64,000 nucleotides of DNA. Origin: an uncultured Rhodospirillales bacterium (lineage in GTDB: Bacteria; Pseudomonadota; Alphaproteobacteria; Kiloniellales; Kiloniellaceae). Below are positions 43,665 to 53,355 of the stretch, in pieces. A program made the translations under genes and the position numbers. The notes under the pieces were generated by a model. The model was not told the DNA's origin, searched no databases, and saw only the letters and a program-made list of their open reading frames with translations. The stretch covers positions 119,831-183,830 of the forward strand of contig CAJXUS010000002.1 of assembly GCA_913060675.1 (NCBI GenBank), read 5' to 3'. Position 1 is the stretch's first letter. Each line of letters opens with the position of its first letter.

Positions 43665-43897
43665 ATTATGGTGACTAAACCCGCGACCTGAAAAAGGTTG
43701 TGCTGTTTGGTGTATCTATTCGGGCTAAAAAGCCAGTTGTCCTCTTTCTAGTTGAAATTTATACATGATCTTACCTTTGCGGGATTGCATTGGATTATAA
43801 AGAAGCTGTCGCGACATAGTGCGAACATTATGCAAAATGTAACTGATATGGTATAGTGTATTGTTAGTGAACTTGAGAGAAGGAAGGGGAAAACGGC

Positions 43898-44296
43898 ATG
43901 TCTGATTTGACTGTCTCAAACCCTGTGGCGCCCACTCGTACTGTGACTTCAGTGAAACCAACTGTTTCGCCTGCGATAGTGTCTGCTCCCATCGCAAATA
44001 CCTCATCACCTAATCAGGTTACTGCGGTTTCTTTAACGGAAATATCATCTTCTGGCACGAATGTTGCGAGTAAAGAGGATGATGTTCAGGCTCAAGTTCC
44101 TGTTTCTTCAGGAACATCCGGGGCTTCTAATATTCTTACTTATAGGGATAATGATACAGGTAAACTGATCATTCAGTTGATAGATAAAGATAATAACGCT
44201 GTGATCGCACAGTTTCCAAGCCTTACACAACTTGGAAATTATCCTAAAATTAACAATGCTCCCACGCAGGTAAGTACAATTGATAAGGAAATCTAG
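43898..44296 (+). CDS. flaG: FlaG family protein
   Basis: 132 residues. The first 85 are low-complexity Ser, Thr, Val and Pro; the C-terminal part (ILTYRDNDTGKLIIQLIDKDNNAVIAQFPSLTQLGNYPKI) follows the FlaG pattern (a strand, D..TG..I.Q.ID....V..QFP). FlaG affects filament length and is commonly encoded beside fliD. Weak promoter candidates lie at 43848-43859. GAAGGAAGGGG precedes the ATG. A sigma-54-like sequence lies inside the gene. Confidence 0.7.
   Translation: MSDLTVSNPVAPTRTVTSVKPTVSPAIVSAPIANTSSPNQVTAVSLTEISSSGTNVASKEDDVQAQVPVSSGTSGASNILTYRDNDTGKLIIQLIDKDNNAVIAQFPSLTQLGNYPKINNAPTQVSTIDKEI
44053..44067 (+). promoter_or_regulatory. Exact sigma-54 consensus inside flaG, possible fliD promoter
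   Basis: TGGCACGAATGTTGC matches TGGCAC-N5-TTGC at every fixed base and lies about 245 bp upstream of the predicted fliD leader end. It codes for SGTNVA in flaG, so coincidence is possible. No copy of the putative enhancer motif is seen at -100. Confidence 0.4.
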
Positions 44297-44303
44297 GAAT
44301 ATA

Positions 44304-44318
44304 CTTTCTGGAAGGAAG
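44304..44318 (+). promoter_or_regulatory. GGA-loop hairpin over the fliD Shine-Dalgarno
   Basis: Stem CTTTC/GGAAG (one T-G pair) with loop TGGAA covers the Shine-Dalgarno AAGGAAG of fliD. It resembles the flagellin leader hairpins in exposing GGA, but the stem is short. Confidence 0.3.
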
Positions 44319-44323
44319 CTCTT

Positions 44324-46012
44324 ATGGTTAGCACAGGCAATCTGAATTTTACTAATGGTTCACCCAATATCTCCGGGCAATTCTCTGGTTTTGATACAAA
44401 TGCGATCATTAGTGCGTCTTTGCAGGCAAAAAGAATTCCTGCAGTGCGGATGGAGCAGACCATCCAGGAGAACGATCTAAAAAGTCAGGCCTATTCAGAG
44501 TTAAGCGCTTTACTTACGACGTTACAAGATGCGTCTCAAAGCCTTAGAAATCCTCCTGGACTTTCTGGAACTGATAGTAATATTTTTGAAACAAAATCTG
44601 CCTTTCTGACTTCCGGTAACGCAACGAACGCAACGACCCTTCTGGGGGTGACCGCAACAAATTCTGCGGCTTCTGGAACTTATGATCTCGAAATTTTAAG
44701 ACTTGCAACGGCTAACAAAATCTCTTCCGGAACGATTGTTGATTCAACAGCCGCCCAGGGAATAGCCGATACGATTACGATTGGCTTGGCTGGCGGTACG
44801 ACAAAAGATATTGTGATTGAGGCGACAGACAGTCTTGATGATATTGCGGCTGCGATTAATGCGGTAAAAGGAGATACAAAAGTTCGTGCCTCTGTAATTA
44901 AGGTTGCCGATAACGATTTTAGATTAATTCTTACGGGAGAAGATACTGGTAAGGCGATTACGCTTTCGGGAACTTCTGGGCAATTTTTGACTACTTATGG
45001 CGACGGAGCGGTCCTTACGGAGCTTGATCCGGCACAAACTTCCCAGGTAAAAATTGACGGTATTGCGACTATCATTGAACGAACGAGTAATGATCTGAGT
45101 GATGTCGTTGAGGGAGTTACTTTTCAGCTGTACAAGGCAGATGTCGGTAATATTATTAAGGTGGAGATTCAAAATAATCTTGGCAGTATTAAAGAAAAAA
45201 TTGCTGATTTTGTAAACGCCTACAATGCGATTCGAGATTTGGTTACCCAGCAAAGAGATTATGATCCGCAAAGCGCCACAGCTGTGAGGCCCACCTTGTA
45301 CGGAGATGATCTCGTACGTACAGTAGAGCAAAATATCTTCCGTGACGTTGCAAATGGTGCTCTTGGGGTTGGTAGTACCGCGGTAAATACTCTTGCCGAA
45401 ATTGGTATTAAAATTAATGCAGAGAGTAAATTGGATATTGATGATACCAAACTTGATGCAGCGTTGCTCTCAGATATTGATGGTGTGCGGGGGGTTTTCG
45501 AGTTTGGATTTACGTCCGACTCAACTGATCTTCGAGTGATTTCAAGATCTAGCGCCGTAAACGTTGATGATTTTGAACTCGTGATTTCAGGGGTTGATGC
45601 TGGCGGCACTATTACCGGGGCGACAGTAACAGGACAGGGCAGTGTCTTTGATATTGCCGGAAACGTTCTGACAGGTAAAGCTGGTACGGCTTATGAAGGG
45701 CTTGTCATTGTTTATGCCGGAGCTGCCGGGAGTGGTGCAAAAAATATTCAAATTCAGTCATCTCTTGGTATTGGTGAAAGCGTCTATCAATCTTTGGAAA
45801 GCTTTTTAAAGCCGGGAGGTTTGTTGCCAACAAGATTGGCTGCTATTACATCTGAAAATACTGATCTAAATAGCAGAGTTATTGATATCGATGCTAAGTT
45901 GGCAGTCACTCGCTTATTTCTCTTAGACAAATATGCGAAGCTTGAACAGTCATTGGCGCAAGCTGACGCCATGAAAAAACAATTGGAAGCGATGGTTAAT
46001 TCACAAAAATAA
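44324..46012 (+). CDS. fliD: Flagellar cap protein FliD
   Basis: 562 residues. N-terminal INISGQFSGFD-like segment (SPNISGQFSGFDTNAIISASLQAKRIP) and coiled coil, then the FliD_N pattern (GTYDLEILRLATANKISS) and FliD_C (VRPTLYGDDLVRTVEQNIF, TLAEIGIKINAESKLDIDDTKLDAAL) with a C-terminal coiled coil (LEQSLAQADAMKKQLEAM). It caps the filament and folds flagellin at the tip. It lies between flaG and fliS, the usual order. Confidence 0.92.
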   Translation: MVSTGNLNFTNGSPNISGQFSGFDTNAIISASLQAKRIPAVRMEQTIQENDLKSQAYSELSALLTTLQDASQSLRNPPGLSGTDSNIFETKSAFLTSGNATNATTLLGVTATNSAASGTYDLEILRLATANKISSGTIVDSTAAQGIADTITIGLAGGTTKDIVIEATDSLDDIAAAINAVKGDTKVRASVIKVADNDFRLILTGEDTGKAITLSGTSGQFLTTYGDGAVLTELDPAQTSQVKIDGIATIIERTSNDLSDVVEGVTFQLYKADVGNIIKVEIQNNLGSIKEKIADFVNAYNAIRDLVTQQRDYDPQSATAVRPTLYGDDLVRTVEQNIFRDVANGALGVGSTAVNTLAEIGIKINAESKLDIDDTKLDAALLSDIDGVRGVFEFGFTSDSTDLRVISRSSAVNVDDFELVISGVDAGGTITGATVTGQGSVFDIAGNVLTGKAGTAYEGLVIVYAGAAGSGAKNIQIQSSLGIGESVYQSLESFLKPGGLLPTRLAAITSENTDLNSRVIDIDAKLAVTRLFLLDKYAKLEQSLAQADAMKKQLEAMVNSQK

Positions 46013-46081
46013 CTTAGCCGTGATTTGCTTTATCGGGTGGTGAATATTAATGTAAAAAGTCGATAAGGCTGGAGACACAAT

Positions 46082-46588
46082 ATGTATAAAACACCCTACG
46101 GAAACAGTGTTTATAGCCAGGCTTCTCAAAATGTAAGCCCTCTTAAGGCTGTTGTTATGCTTTACGAAGGGATGATCCGTTTAATTGGTGAAGCCAAGAT
46201 AGCTGATCTAGAAGAGCGTTTTGAAGACCGATTTAATGCTGTTGAAAAGGCTTCCCGAGTTTTACTGGGCTTACAAGGACAGCTAGATTTCGAAAATGGT
46301 GGCGATGTCTCGCCTGTTCTTCACGAATATTACGACAGTCTTTTTATGCGAATGATGCAAATTAATTCGCGTAATGGGCAGGAAGTGGCCGATGATGTTC
46401 TTACGGGCTTACGTGAGCTGAAAAGAACCTGGGAAGAAGTCCACAAACAAATGGAGCCTTCCAATCAGCCCTCTCAAACTGCTCCAAATCAAGGGCAGCC
46501 CCAGCCTCAACCCCAAGCCAAGTCTAATCAACCTTATGGTTCTCAAGGCAAACCAACCGGTGGCAAGGGAACTGAAATTATTATTTAG
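46082..46588 (+). CDS. fliS: Flagellin chaperone FliS
   Basis: 168 residues. The FliS domain (MYKTPYGNSVYSQASQNVSPLKAVVMLYEGMIRLIGEAKIA, a VEKASRVLLGLQGQLDFENGG helix, LRELKRTWEEVHKQM) covers residues 1-120; a Pro/Gln/Asn-rich tail of 45 residues is extra to the family. FliS binds the flagellin C-terminus in the cytoplasm and delivers it to FlhA. 70 bp after fliD, probably the same operon. No terminator is obvious after it. Confidence 0.9.
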   Translation: MYKTPYGNSVYSQASQNVSPLKAVVMLYEGMIRLIGEAKIADLEERFEDRFNAVEKASRVLLGLQGQLDFENGGDVSPVLHEYYDSLFMRMMQINSRNGQEVADDVLTGLRELKRTWEEVHKQMEPSNQPSQTAPNQGQPQPQPQAKSNQPYGSQGKPTGGKGTEIII

Positions 46589-46888
46589 TTCCTTATCATA
46601 GCTATTATTGTTGCTGATATTTTCTTCAAATATAAAATTTCCTATATCTCACAAAGCATTTTCGACATCTCTTGATGAGAGGTCTTGAGCTCCTCGTGTT
46701 TTGTAAAAGCATTCGTGGGCTACTATCGCTGGATTATTACGAAATCTTTTAAAGATAGTATCTGGTAATTGGATCAATGGCTTTCTTTGTGTTATTCCTT
46801 GCATGGTAGCCGATTAGTTAAGTTATATCAGAAAGATATCTGCTCACAGCATCGCAGGCTGTTTGCATTTGGTGTGAAGGAATAAAGC
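46589..46888. other. Intergenic region between fliS and the glycan island
   Basis: 300 bp without a gene. A weak hairpin (CTCT/AGAG around TGATG near 46674) and an AGATATCT palindrome near 46832 are visible, but no promoter or terminator can be assigned with confidence. Confidence 0.5.
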
Positions 46889-49231
46889 GTGGCACAAGGT
46901 CGTAAATTTAGTTTTAAAGTAGAAAAAGCGGCAGAAACTGTTTTCAATCACCTTTTCGCCAAGCAGTATGAGCCAGCGATAGAGCTTTCTGTGAAAAATA
47001 TTAAAAAGAAAAATAAACATCCAGTTTTTTTCTTTGCATTAAGTATTCAGTTTTTGTTGGAAAATGATTCAGCCTCATTTAGAGAGCAATTTTCTGAAAT
47101 AGCTAATCTACCAAGTGTAAGCTATATTGATTATTATAATTTTGGAGTTTTTTTTCAAAAGCTTGAAGTTCATAGTCTTGCTGTTGAATGTTTTAGCGAG
47201 AGTGCACAACGAAAACCTGATCATATAGACAGCTTTATTCAACTTGCGAATTCAATATATGAGCTTGATGAATTGGATAGTGCTCTTGGTGCATATATTT
47301 CCGCTTATGAACTTGATGATTCCAACACCTATGTCGCGATGAGAGCAGGGGAATGTCTGGAAAAGCTCAAACAATTCGATCAGGCTGTAGAATATTATAA
47401 TAAAGTTTACGAGAAATTTCCGTTAGATAGTGAAGCACGTGTATGCCTAGCGAGATGTTTGATAGAACTTGATCGTAGTGATGAAGCTGAAAATGTGATT
47501 TCCAAGGATATTGATAAAGCATCCAAAAAAGAAAAAGATTACCTCTTGTTGGTCAAAATATATAAAGATCGACACGATATGAATTTGGCTTTTCGATTTG
47601 CGGCAGCATCATATAAGTATAACTCTGATTTTCTTCCAATAATTAAAGTATATGCAACTCTTCTTATCGATCGCAACTATCCCAAAGAAGCTAAAGCAAT
47701 ATTAAAACGTGCGATTGCCCGAGATCCCAAAGACATAGATACGGTGTTTAATTATGGCACGTGTTGTCACCTCCTTGGGGATCACGTAGAGGCGCTGGAG
47801 TATCTGTACAAATCAATAGAAATCGACCCAACCAGTCATAAGGCTTACAATAATTTAGGGCAAGTCTTTGAAGGACTTGGTAAGCACGAAAAAGCTATAG
47901 ATCATTACCGTAAGGCCATAGATTTGGCTCCTGCGCATGAAGAGTATCATAGCAACATTCTTTTCACGATGTTGCATCAAGATGGGGTTGATCCTATTAC
48001 GCACTTAGCTGAGACCAAGGTTTGGGAAAAAATGCATGCCGTCCTACCGAAGCAGAGAATATCCGAGTATAAGTTTAATCCAGGAAAAGTGGAAAAACTC
48101 CGTATTGGGTATATATCTGGTGATTTTGGCGATCATGTTGCAGCGTATTTTTGGTTACCGATCGCTAAACATCATGATAGGGATCGATATGACATTTACC
48201 TTTATTCTCAAAAGGTCCGTGATGACGAACTGTCACGTACCGTAAATGAAAGAATTGATCAGGTATGTGATCTGAAGAGGGATGTATCTACCTTAACGGA
48301 TGAAGAATTGTGTCAACAGATTGTCGATGATGAGATCCATATTCTCATCGATTTATCTGGGCATACAGCTGGTAATCGATTGAAAGCACTGTCTTCTAAG
48401 CCTGCGCCGATTCAAGCAAGTTATATTGGGTACCCTGCTACCACAGGATTAGACAGTATTGATTATTACATTACTCAGCCATTTTCAGCCCCATTGGAAG
48501 ATGCTGATCTTTACACGGAAAAGCTCGTTCATATCCCTGGGTGCACCAGTTATAATATTAGATCTGGTGCAGAGCATATAGTGTCCAAAAAGTTGCCATA
48601 CAAAACCAATGGATGGGTAACTTTCGGTAGTTTCAATAGGACGAGTAAAATATCAGTTGAATGTATGCAGGCCTGGGGACAACTATTAAAGAAAATACCT
48701 CGATCAAGATTAATATTGAAGGGAAGCGGAAAAGACGATGATGAATTTACGCATCGTTTCTATCAGTGTCTTGATGATTGTGGGGTAGAAAGGGAGCGTT
48801 TGATTTTAAGAAAACGCTCCGACTTCTTAACTTATCTTGAAGAAATAAATGAGTTCGATATAGGACTTGACCCTTTTCCATATAATGGAGCGACAACGTC
48901 CCTAGATTTGTTCTTTATGGGACGAAGTTTTATTACTTTACAAAAAGGGCGCGCTTTTCATGAAAATATCGGTGCTTCTTTACTTAAATTTTTCGGGCAG
49001 GATGAAATGGTTTCATCATCGGTAGAAGAATATGTCGAAAAGGCGGTTTGGGCTGCTCAAAATATGACAAAATTAGAAGAAAATCGCCTTAAGTTACGTG
49101 ATTTCTTCTTAACTGAAGTGGCTGGAAGCGGTGCAAAAGTTTGTGCCTCACTTGAGACGTCCATGGAAATAATGTGGAAACGCTATTGTGACGGTGATGC
49201 GGTTGATCATATTCTCTTGCCGAAAGAGTAG
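46889..49231 (+). CDS. TPR-containing O-GlcNAc-transferase-like glycosyltransferase (GT41)
   Basis: 780 residues, starting at a GTG with AAGGA nine bases upstream. Residues 60-365 are TPR repeats (YNNLGQVFEGLGKHEKAIDHYRKAIDLAP is the clearest). The C-terminal half is the SPINDLY/OGT catalytic region: RIGYISGDFGDHVAAYFWLP with the histidine of the OGT active site, HILIDLSGHTAGNRLKALSSKPAPIQASYIGYPATTGLDSIDYYITQ, WVTFGSFNRTSKIS, LDPFPYNGATTSLDLFFMG. It should transfer a sugar from a nucleotide donor to Ser/Thr of a protein. Next to the flagellins, flagellin is the likely acceptor. The donor sugar cannot be told from sequence. Confidence 0.88.
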   Translation: MAQGRKFSFKVEKAAETVFNHLFAKQYEPAIELSVKNIKKKNKHPVFFFALSIQFLLENDSASFREQFSEIANLPSVSYIDYYNFGVFFQKLEVHSLAVECFSESAQRKPDHIDSFIQLANSIYELDELDSALGAYISAYELDDSNTYVAMRAGECLEKLKQFDQAVEYYNKVYEKFPLDSEARVCLARCLIELDRSDEAENVISKDIDKASKKEKDYLLLVKIYKDRHDMNLAFRFAAASYKYNSDFLPIIKVYATLLIDRNYPKEAKAILKRAIARDPKDIDTVFNYGTCCHLLGDHVEALEYLYKSIEIDPTSHKAYNNLGQVFEGLGKHEKAIDHYRKAIDLAPAHEEYHSNILFTMLHQDGVDPITHLAETKVWEKMHAVLPKQRISEYKFNPGKVEKLRIGYISGDFGDHVAAYFWLPIAKHHDRDRYDIYLYSQKVRDDELSRTVNERIDQVCDLKRDVSTLTDEELCQQIVDDEIHILIDLSGHTAGNRLKALSSKPAPIQASYIGYPATTGLDSIDYYITQPFSAPLEDADLYTEKLVHIPGCTSYNIRSGAEHIVSKKLPYKTNGWVTFGSFNRTSKISVECMQAWGQLLKKIPRSRLILKGSGKDDDEFTHRFYQCLDDCGVERERLILRKRSDFLTYLEEINEFDIGLDPFPYNGATTSLDLFFMGRSFITLQKGRAFHENIGASLLKFFGQDEMVSSSVEEYVEKAVWAAQNMTKLEENRLKLRDFFLTEVAGSGAKVCASLETSMEIMWKRYCDGDAVDHILLPKE

Positions 49232-49303
49232 GCGGAGTGTTGAGCAGAATTAAACCCCTTTCGGATGTTCTGTTTTCAATAAAATTTGAAAGCTGATTGA
49301 TCA

Positions 49304-50002
49304 ATGAATGTTGCTATCATGCAGCCATATTTCTTCCCGTTTATTGGTTATTTTCAGCTCATTCATTCTGTGGATTTGTTCGTTCTATATGATAATGTCA
49401 AATACACGAAAAAAGGTTGGGTTAATCGAAATCGAATACTAATAAACGGTCAAGCTTCCACTTGTACTCTTCCTTTGAGAAAACAATCTGATTATCTTGA
49501 TATTAGGGATAGAGAGATCGCGGAGAGTTTCGATAAAGTCAAATTTCTAAATCAGATAAAAGGTGCTTATGGAAAGGCGCCTTACTTTATTCCTACATAT
49601 GCTTTGATTGAGAAAATCATCAATTTTGACGAGCAAAATCTATTTAGGTATTTGCACTTAGCTCTAAAGGAAATTTGTCGAACATTAAATATTTCTACTG
49701 TGATTAAAGTATCCTCTGAAATAGAAGCAGATCACAAATTGAAAGGTCAAAGCAGAGTAATTGCGATATGTAAGGCGGTAGGGGCAAGCTCTTATATAAA
49801 CGCTTCTGGAGGGCAAGATTTATATTCGTCAAATGATTTTAATGAAGAAGACTTGGCGTTGAATTTTATTTTGCCAGAGCCAACTTGTTACCCTCAATTC
49901 GGAGATCATCATGTCCCTTGGCTATCAATAATTGATGTGATGATGTTTAATTCCGTGGAGGTAATTAAACGAGATCTTCTTGAAATGTATAAACTGGTAT
50001 AG
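49304..50002 (+). CDS. WbqC-like family protein
   Basis: 232 residues. MNVAIMQPYFFPFIGYFQLIHSVDLFVLYDNVKYTKKGWVNRNRIL is the WbqC family signature. Members occur in O-antigen and capsule clusters and act in the formation of amino- or acyl-modified sugars; no reaction is established that I can assign. 72 bp after the OGT-like gene, at the start of a same-strand run of eight genes. Confidence 0.85.
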   Translation: MNVAIMQPYFFPFIGYFQLIHSVDLFVLYDNVKYTKKGWVNRNRILINGQASTCTLPLRKQSDYLDIRDREIAESFDKVKFLNQIKGAYGKAPYFIPTYALIEKIINFDEQNLFRYLHLALKEICRTLNISTVIKVSSEIEADHKLKGQSRVIAICKAVGASSYINASGGQDLYSSNDFNEEDLALNFILPEPTCYPQFGDHHVPWLSIIDVMMFNSVEVIKRDLLEMYKLV

Positions 50003-50056
50003 GCTCATGGCTATACATTTTTCCGCCATTTTAGCCGTAGTGGATGTAATAACGTT

Positions 50057-50779
50057 ATGAACAGTAAGTTAGATACTCATTTAAAAGCTTACACAGGAGA
50101 CAACCTGTATGATTTCGATAATGAAATATTACTGACCTGGTATCCTCACCGAATTATAAAGCATTGCCATGGCGCAAGGAGCTTGTTGGAACTCGGTCTG
50201 GGACATGGCTATACAACGAATATTTTTTCACAGTATTTTGACAGGCATCTTGTTATCGATGGATCTCAGGCCGTTATCAAAAATTTTGAAGAGAAATATC
50301 CCAATTGTAAGGCTCAAATAGTAGAATCATATTTCGAAGCCTTAGATATCGATGAACAATTTGATGTTATCGTTATGGGGTTTATTCTAGAACACGTAGA
50401 TAATCCACACGAAATTATAAGTCGATATAAACGGTATCTATCGCCTGGAGGGAAGATTTTTATCGCAGTACCCAATGCTGGAGTATTAAACAGAAGGCTC
50501 GGGGTGATTGCCGGTATGCTCGAAGATATGACCGCTTTATCAGAAAACGACCATCTATTAGGCCACCAGAGATACTACACAGTAGAAACGTTAAGCTCTG
50601 ATATCATGAGTGCTGGTTACAAAATCGATAAGCTTGAGGGGATATATTTAAAACCATTTACGACCACTCAAATGCTATCGCTTGATCTTAATGATGAAGT
50701 GATTACCGGGCTGTGTACCGTTGGTATTGATTATCCAGAACTCTCTTGTGGGATACTCGCTGAGATTTCTATTTGCTAA
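50057..50779 (+). CDS. Class I SAM-dependent methyltransferase
   Basis: 240 residues. SAM motif I in SLLELGLGHGYTTNIF, acidic residue of HLVIDGSQ, motif IV FDVIVMGFILEHVDNP, then YLSPGGKIFIAVPNAGVLNRRLG. A Methyltransf_11/23-type fold, sharing layout and many residues with the protein at 55305. Probably methylates a glycan or its nucleotide-sugar precursor. Confidence 0.8.
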   Translation: MNSKLDTHLKAYTGDNLYDFDNEILLTWYPHRIIKHCHGARSLLELGLGHGYTTNIFSQYFDRHLVIDGSQAVIKNFEEKYPNCKAQIVESYFEALDIDEQFDVIVMGFILEHVDNPHEIISRYKRYLSPGGKIFIAVPNAGVLNRRLGVIAGMLEDMTALSENDHLLGHQRYYTVETLSSDIMSAGYKIDKLEGIYLKPFTTTQMLSLDLNDEVITGLCTVGIDYPELSCGILAEISIC

Positions 50780-50822
50780 TATGACAAAATACTCAGATCC
50801 AAAGCTTATGTAGGACATGTTA

Positions 50823-51671
50823 ATGAGAATCTTGATCGTTGGAGGGACATCTTCTCTTACAAAAGCTTTGTTACCCGTATTGCTAAGATTCGCTGAAGTG
50901 CTTACCGCAGGGCGCGAAAAATGCGATGTCTATTTAAGCCTTAGTGATCCAATTGAAAAAATGGAGATCCCGAGAGATATTGATGTGGTTATTAACACAG
51001 CTGCTTTATCGGGAACACAGGGCTTTAATGGTATGTTCGAGACCGTAAATATTAATGTATTGGGGGTCTTGAAACTTTGCGAGGCATGTAAGCAAGCTAG
51101 AGTAAAACACATAGTTCATGTTTCTAGTATCTTCGCACTGCTTGAGCCTTCTTCGCCCTATTACAACGCATACTCTCTTTCAAAAAAACAATCTGAAGAA
51201 CTCGCTGCTCTATACTGCAATACTAATGAAATGCCTCTTACGATCATTCGACCTTCACAGTTCTATGGTGTGGGGGAATGTTACCGAAAAAATCAGCCGT
51301 TTTTATTTTCAATCATGGATAAGGCTGAGTTGGATGAAAATATATTTATCTATGGGACGAATGATGCTGTAAGAAACTTTATCCATATTGAGGATGTTGC
51401 CAATATCATTGCCTTGATTATTCAACAAGAAGTCTTTGGCATCTATAATTGCTTGTCGAATGAGAATGTAAGTTATTCAGAAGTGACTAAGGCAGCTATC
51501 GAAGCATTTGAAAGTAAAAGTATTTTAAAGTTTTTACGCGATAAACCTGATATTCCAGACAATGGTTTCAATAGGGATGACAGGCTCTTTACGAAGCTTG
51601 AGTATACGCCTCAAATTTCGATAAAAGATGGCATGAAAAAAGAAGCAACCTACAGAAAGAATAGAAGATGA
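50823..51671 (+). CDS. NAD-dependent epimerase/dehydratase (extended SDR)
   Basis: 282 residues from the ATG at 50823, preferred over 50817 because AGGA is then eight bases away. Rossmann start MRILIVGGTSSLTKALLPVLL (somewhat atypical, GGTSSLT rather than GxxGxxG), VVINTAALSG, the catalytic YSLSK, and IRPSQFYGVGE. Such enzymes epimerise, dehydrate or reduce nucleotide sugars. It overlaps the next gene by four bases (ATGA). Confidence 0.82.
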   Translation: MRILIVGGTSSLTKALLPVLLRFAEVLTAGREKCDVYLSLSDPIEKMEIPRDIDVVINTAALSGTQGFNGMFETVNINVLGVLKLCEACKQARVKHIVHVSSIFALLEPSSPYYNAYSLSKKQSEELAALYCNTNEMPLTIIRPSQFYGVGECYRKNQPFLFSIMDKAELDENIFIYGTNDAVRNFIHIEDVANIIALIIQQEVFGIYNCLSNENVSYSEVTKAAIEAFESKSILKFLRDKPDIPDNGFNRDDRLFTKLEYTPQISIKDGMKKEATYRKNRR

Positions 51672-52648
51672 GTACAATACTTGTCTCGGGTGCTAGCGGG
51701 ATTGTCGGTTATGGTATCTTACGATCACTAAAAGCTGCAAAAGAGCACTATAACTTGATAGGTACCTCAATTTATAATGATTCTGTTGCCCCTGCATTTT
51801 GTGAAAATTTTGTGCAAGCCCCAATGACAACTGATCCGTCTTATGTTGATTGGCTACTGGCAATAGTAAGTAAATACAAGGTAGACATGGTGATACCCGG
51901 TATCGAGATTGATATGTATAAATGGGTAAAGCATATCAAAGAAATCGAACAGGCTGGGGCTATACCTCTTTTAAACAGGGTAAACTTAATCCAGTCCTGT
52001 AAAGATAAATGGTTGTTTTATGAACAACTGTGCAAAGCAAAACTTTCATGCCGTATAAAAAGCTCGGTTAGCCAGGATTTTGATGTCTTGGTAAATTCTC
52101 TTAGCCTTCCTTTCTTACTTAAACCAAAGCAAGGTTTTGGGGCAAAAGGCATTGAGAAGATTGATAATGAAAGTTCTTTCCTGATATATCGGGATGAGAT
52201 TGGCCGAAGTTTATTGGCACAGCAGATTGTAGGTTCTGATGACGAAGAATATACCACTTCTGCCTTTTGTGACGGTAGAGGGGGATACACAGGTGTTCTG
52301 ACATTAAGACGAAAATTGTCAAAAGATGGCTACACCGAAAAAGCAGAGGTGACTTCCTCTGATCAGTTTGTAAAAACCATATCAGAGCTTTGTCATCTCT
52401 TTAAGCCAATGGGGCCGACAAACTTTCAATTTCGTGTCAGCAACGATGAGATTAAATTACTTGAGATTAATCCAAGGATCTCTTCTTCAACCTCAATACG
52501 TACTGCTTTTGGCTATAATGAGAGTGAAATGGCAGTAAATTATTTTTTAAAAAATGAGGAACAATCACAACCCATAATTAAAATGGGGCGGGCTGTTCGT
52601 TATACTGATGAGTATATATTTTATGACGATAATAGCATTCATCTCTGA
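51668..52648 (+). CDS. ATP-grasp enzyme
   Basis: 326 residues. N-terminal Rossmann-like pre-ATP-grasp domain (STILVSGASGIVGYGILRSL), ATP-binding strands FLLKPKQGFGAKGIEKI, the metal-binding LLEINPRISSSTSIRTAFGYNESEMAVNYF. Resembles carbamoyl-phosphate-synthetase-like ATP-grasp proteins found in sugar and cell-wall modification loci. It would join a carboxylate to an amine or thiol using ATP; substrates unknown. Start overlaps the preceding stop, end overlaps the phosphoesterase gene by 26 bp. Confidence 0.8.
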   Translation: MSTILVSGASGIVGYGILRSLKAAKEHYNLIGTSIYNDSVAPAFCENFVQAPMTTDPSYVDWLLAIVSKYKVDMVIPGIEIDMYKWVKHIKEIEQAGAIPLLNRVNLIQSCKDKWLFYEQLCKAKLSCRIKSSVSQDFDVLVNSLSLPFLLKPKQGFGAKGIEKIDNESSFLIYRDEIGRSLLAQQIVGSDDEEYTTSAFCDGRGGYTGVLTLRRKLSKDGYTEKAEVTSSDQFVKTISELCHLFKPMGPTNFQFRVSNDEIKLLEINPRISSSTSIRTAFGYNESEMAVNYFLKNEEQSQPIIKMGRAVRYTDEYIFYDDNSIHL

Positions 52649-53303
52649 TATCCACGGAAACTACGAGGCGCTTAAAGCTGTTTTATCTCAACTGGACAAG
52701 CTTGGTATCTCTGAAATTTACTGTGCAGGTGATACCGTGGGATATTATTCACAAGTTAACGAGTGCTGTGATGAACTGCGAAAAAGACATATACCTTCTG
52801 TAATGGGAAATCACGACTGGTACATGGGGGGAGGAGGCTTTTGCCTAAGATCCAAAAGCGTTAATGATTGCCTAGAATACCAACGAAGTATTATCTCTGC
52901 TGACAACCTTAACTGGGTAAAAGCGCTTCCCTCACATTTACAAGTCGGCAATATCAGGGTGGTGCATGGGGGCTGGGATAATCCCATCGATGAATATTTG
53001 GATCCAACTCAAATGTACTTTGAGCGCATTGAGGGTGAGGTATTTGTTTCGGGGCATACTCATATTCAAAGCACGAGTAATTTTGGAGGCAAGATTTATT
53101 GTAACCCTGGTTCCGTTGGACAACCTAGAGATGGCGATCCAAGGGCCGCATTTGCGACTTACGATGGAACAAAATTCACGTTGCATCGCGTTGAGTATGA
53201 TATCAAAAAAGTTTTTGAATTGATGAATGAGGCAGGTTTTAATGATTATTATTATGGCGGGTTAAAAACTGGAGCGAAAAAGCTAAAGAAACTTGATGAA
53301 TAA
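52623..53303 (+). CDS. Calcineurin-like metallophosphoesterase (YfcE/MJ0936 type)
   Basis: 226 residues from the ATG at 52623 (an ATG at 52608 adds five residues). Metal-binding motifs in order: DIHGN, GDTVGYY, GNHDW, VHGGW, SGHTH. This set defines the two-metal phosphodiesterase fold; the substrate is unknown. It lies in the glycan island, with a 26-bp overlap with the ATP-grasp gene that suggests translational coupling. Confidence 0.85.
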   Translation: MTIIAFISDIHGNYEALKAVLSQLDKLGISEIYCAGDTVGYYSQVNECCDELRKRHIPSVMGNHDWYMGGGGFCLRSKSVNDCLEYQRSIISADNLNWVKALPSHLQVGNIRVVHGGWDNPIDEYLDPTQMYFERIEGEVFVSGHTHIQSTSNFGGKIYCNPGSVGQPRDGDPRAAFATYDGTKFTLHRVEYDIKKVFELMNEAGFNDYYYGGLKTGAKKLKKLDE

Positions 53304-53355
53304 TCTACCATTAACATTAGAAACATTGTTGTTTTGTATTTCGAAGAGGTGATCG

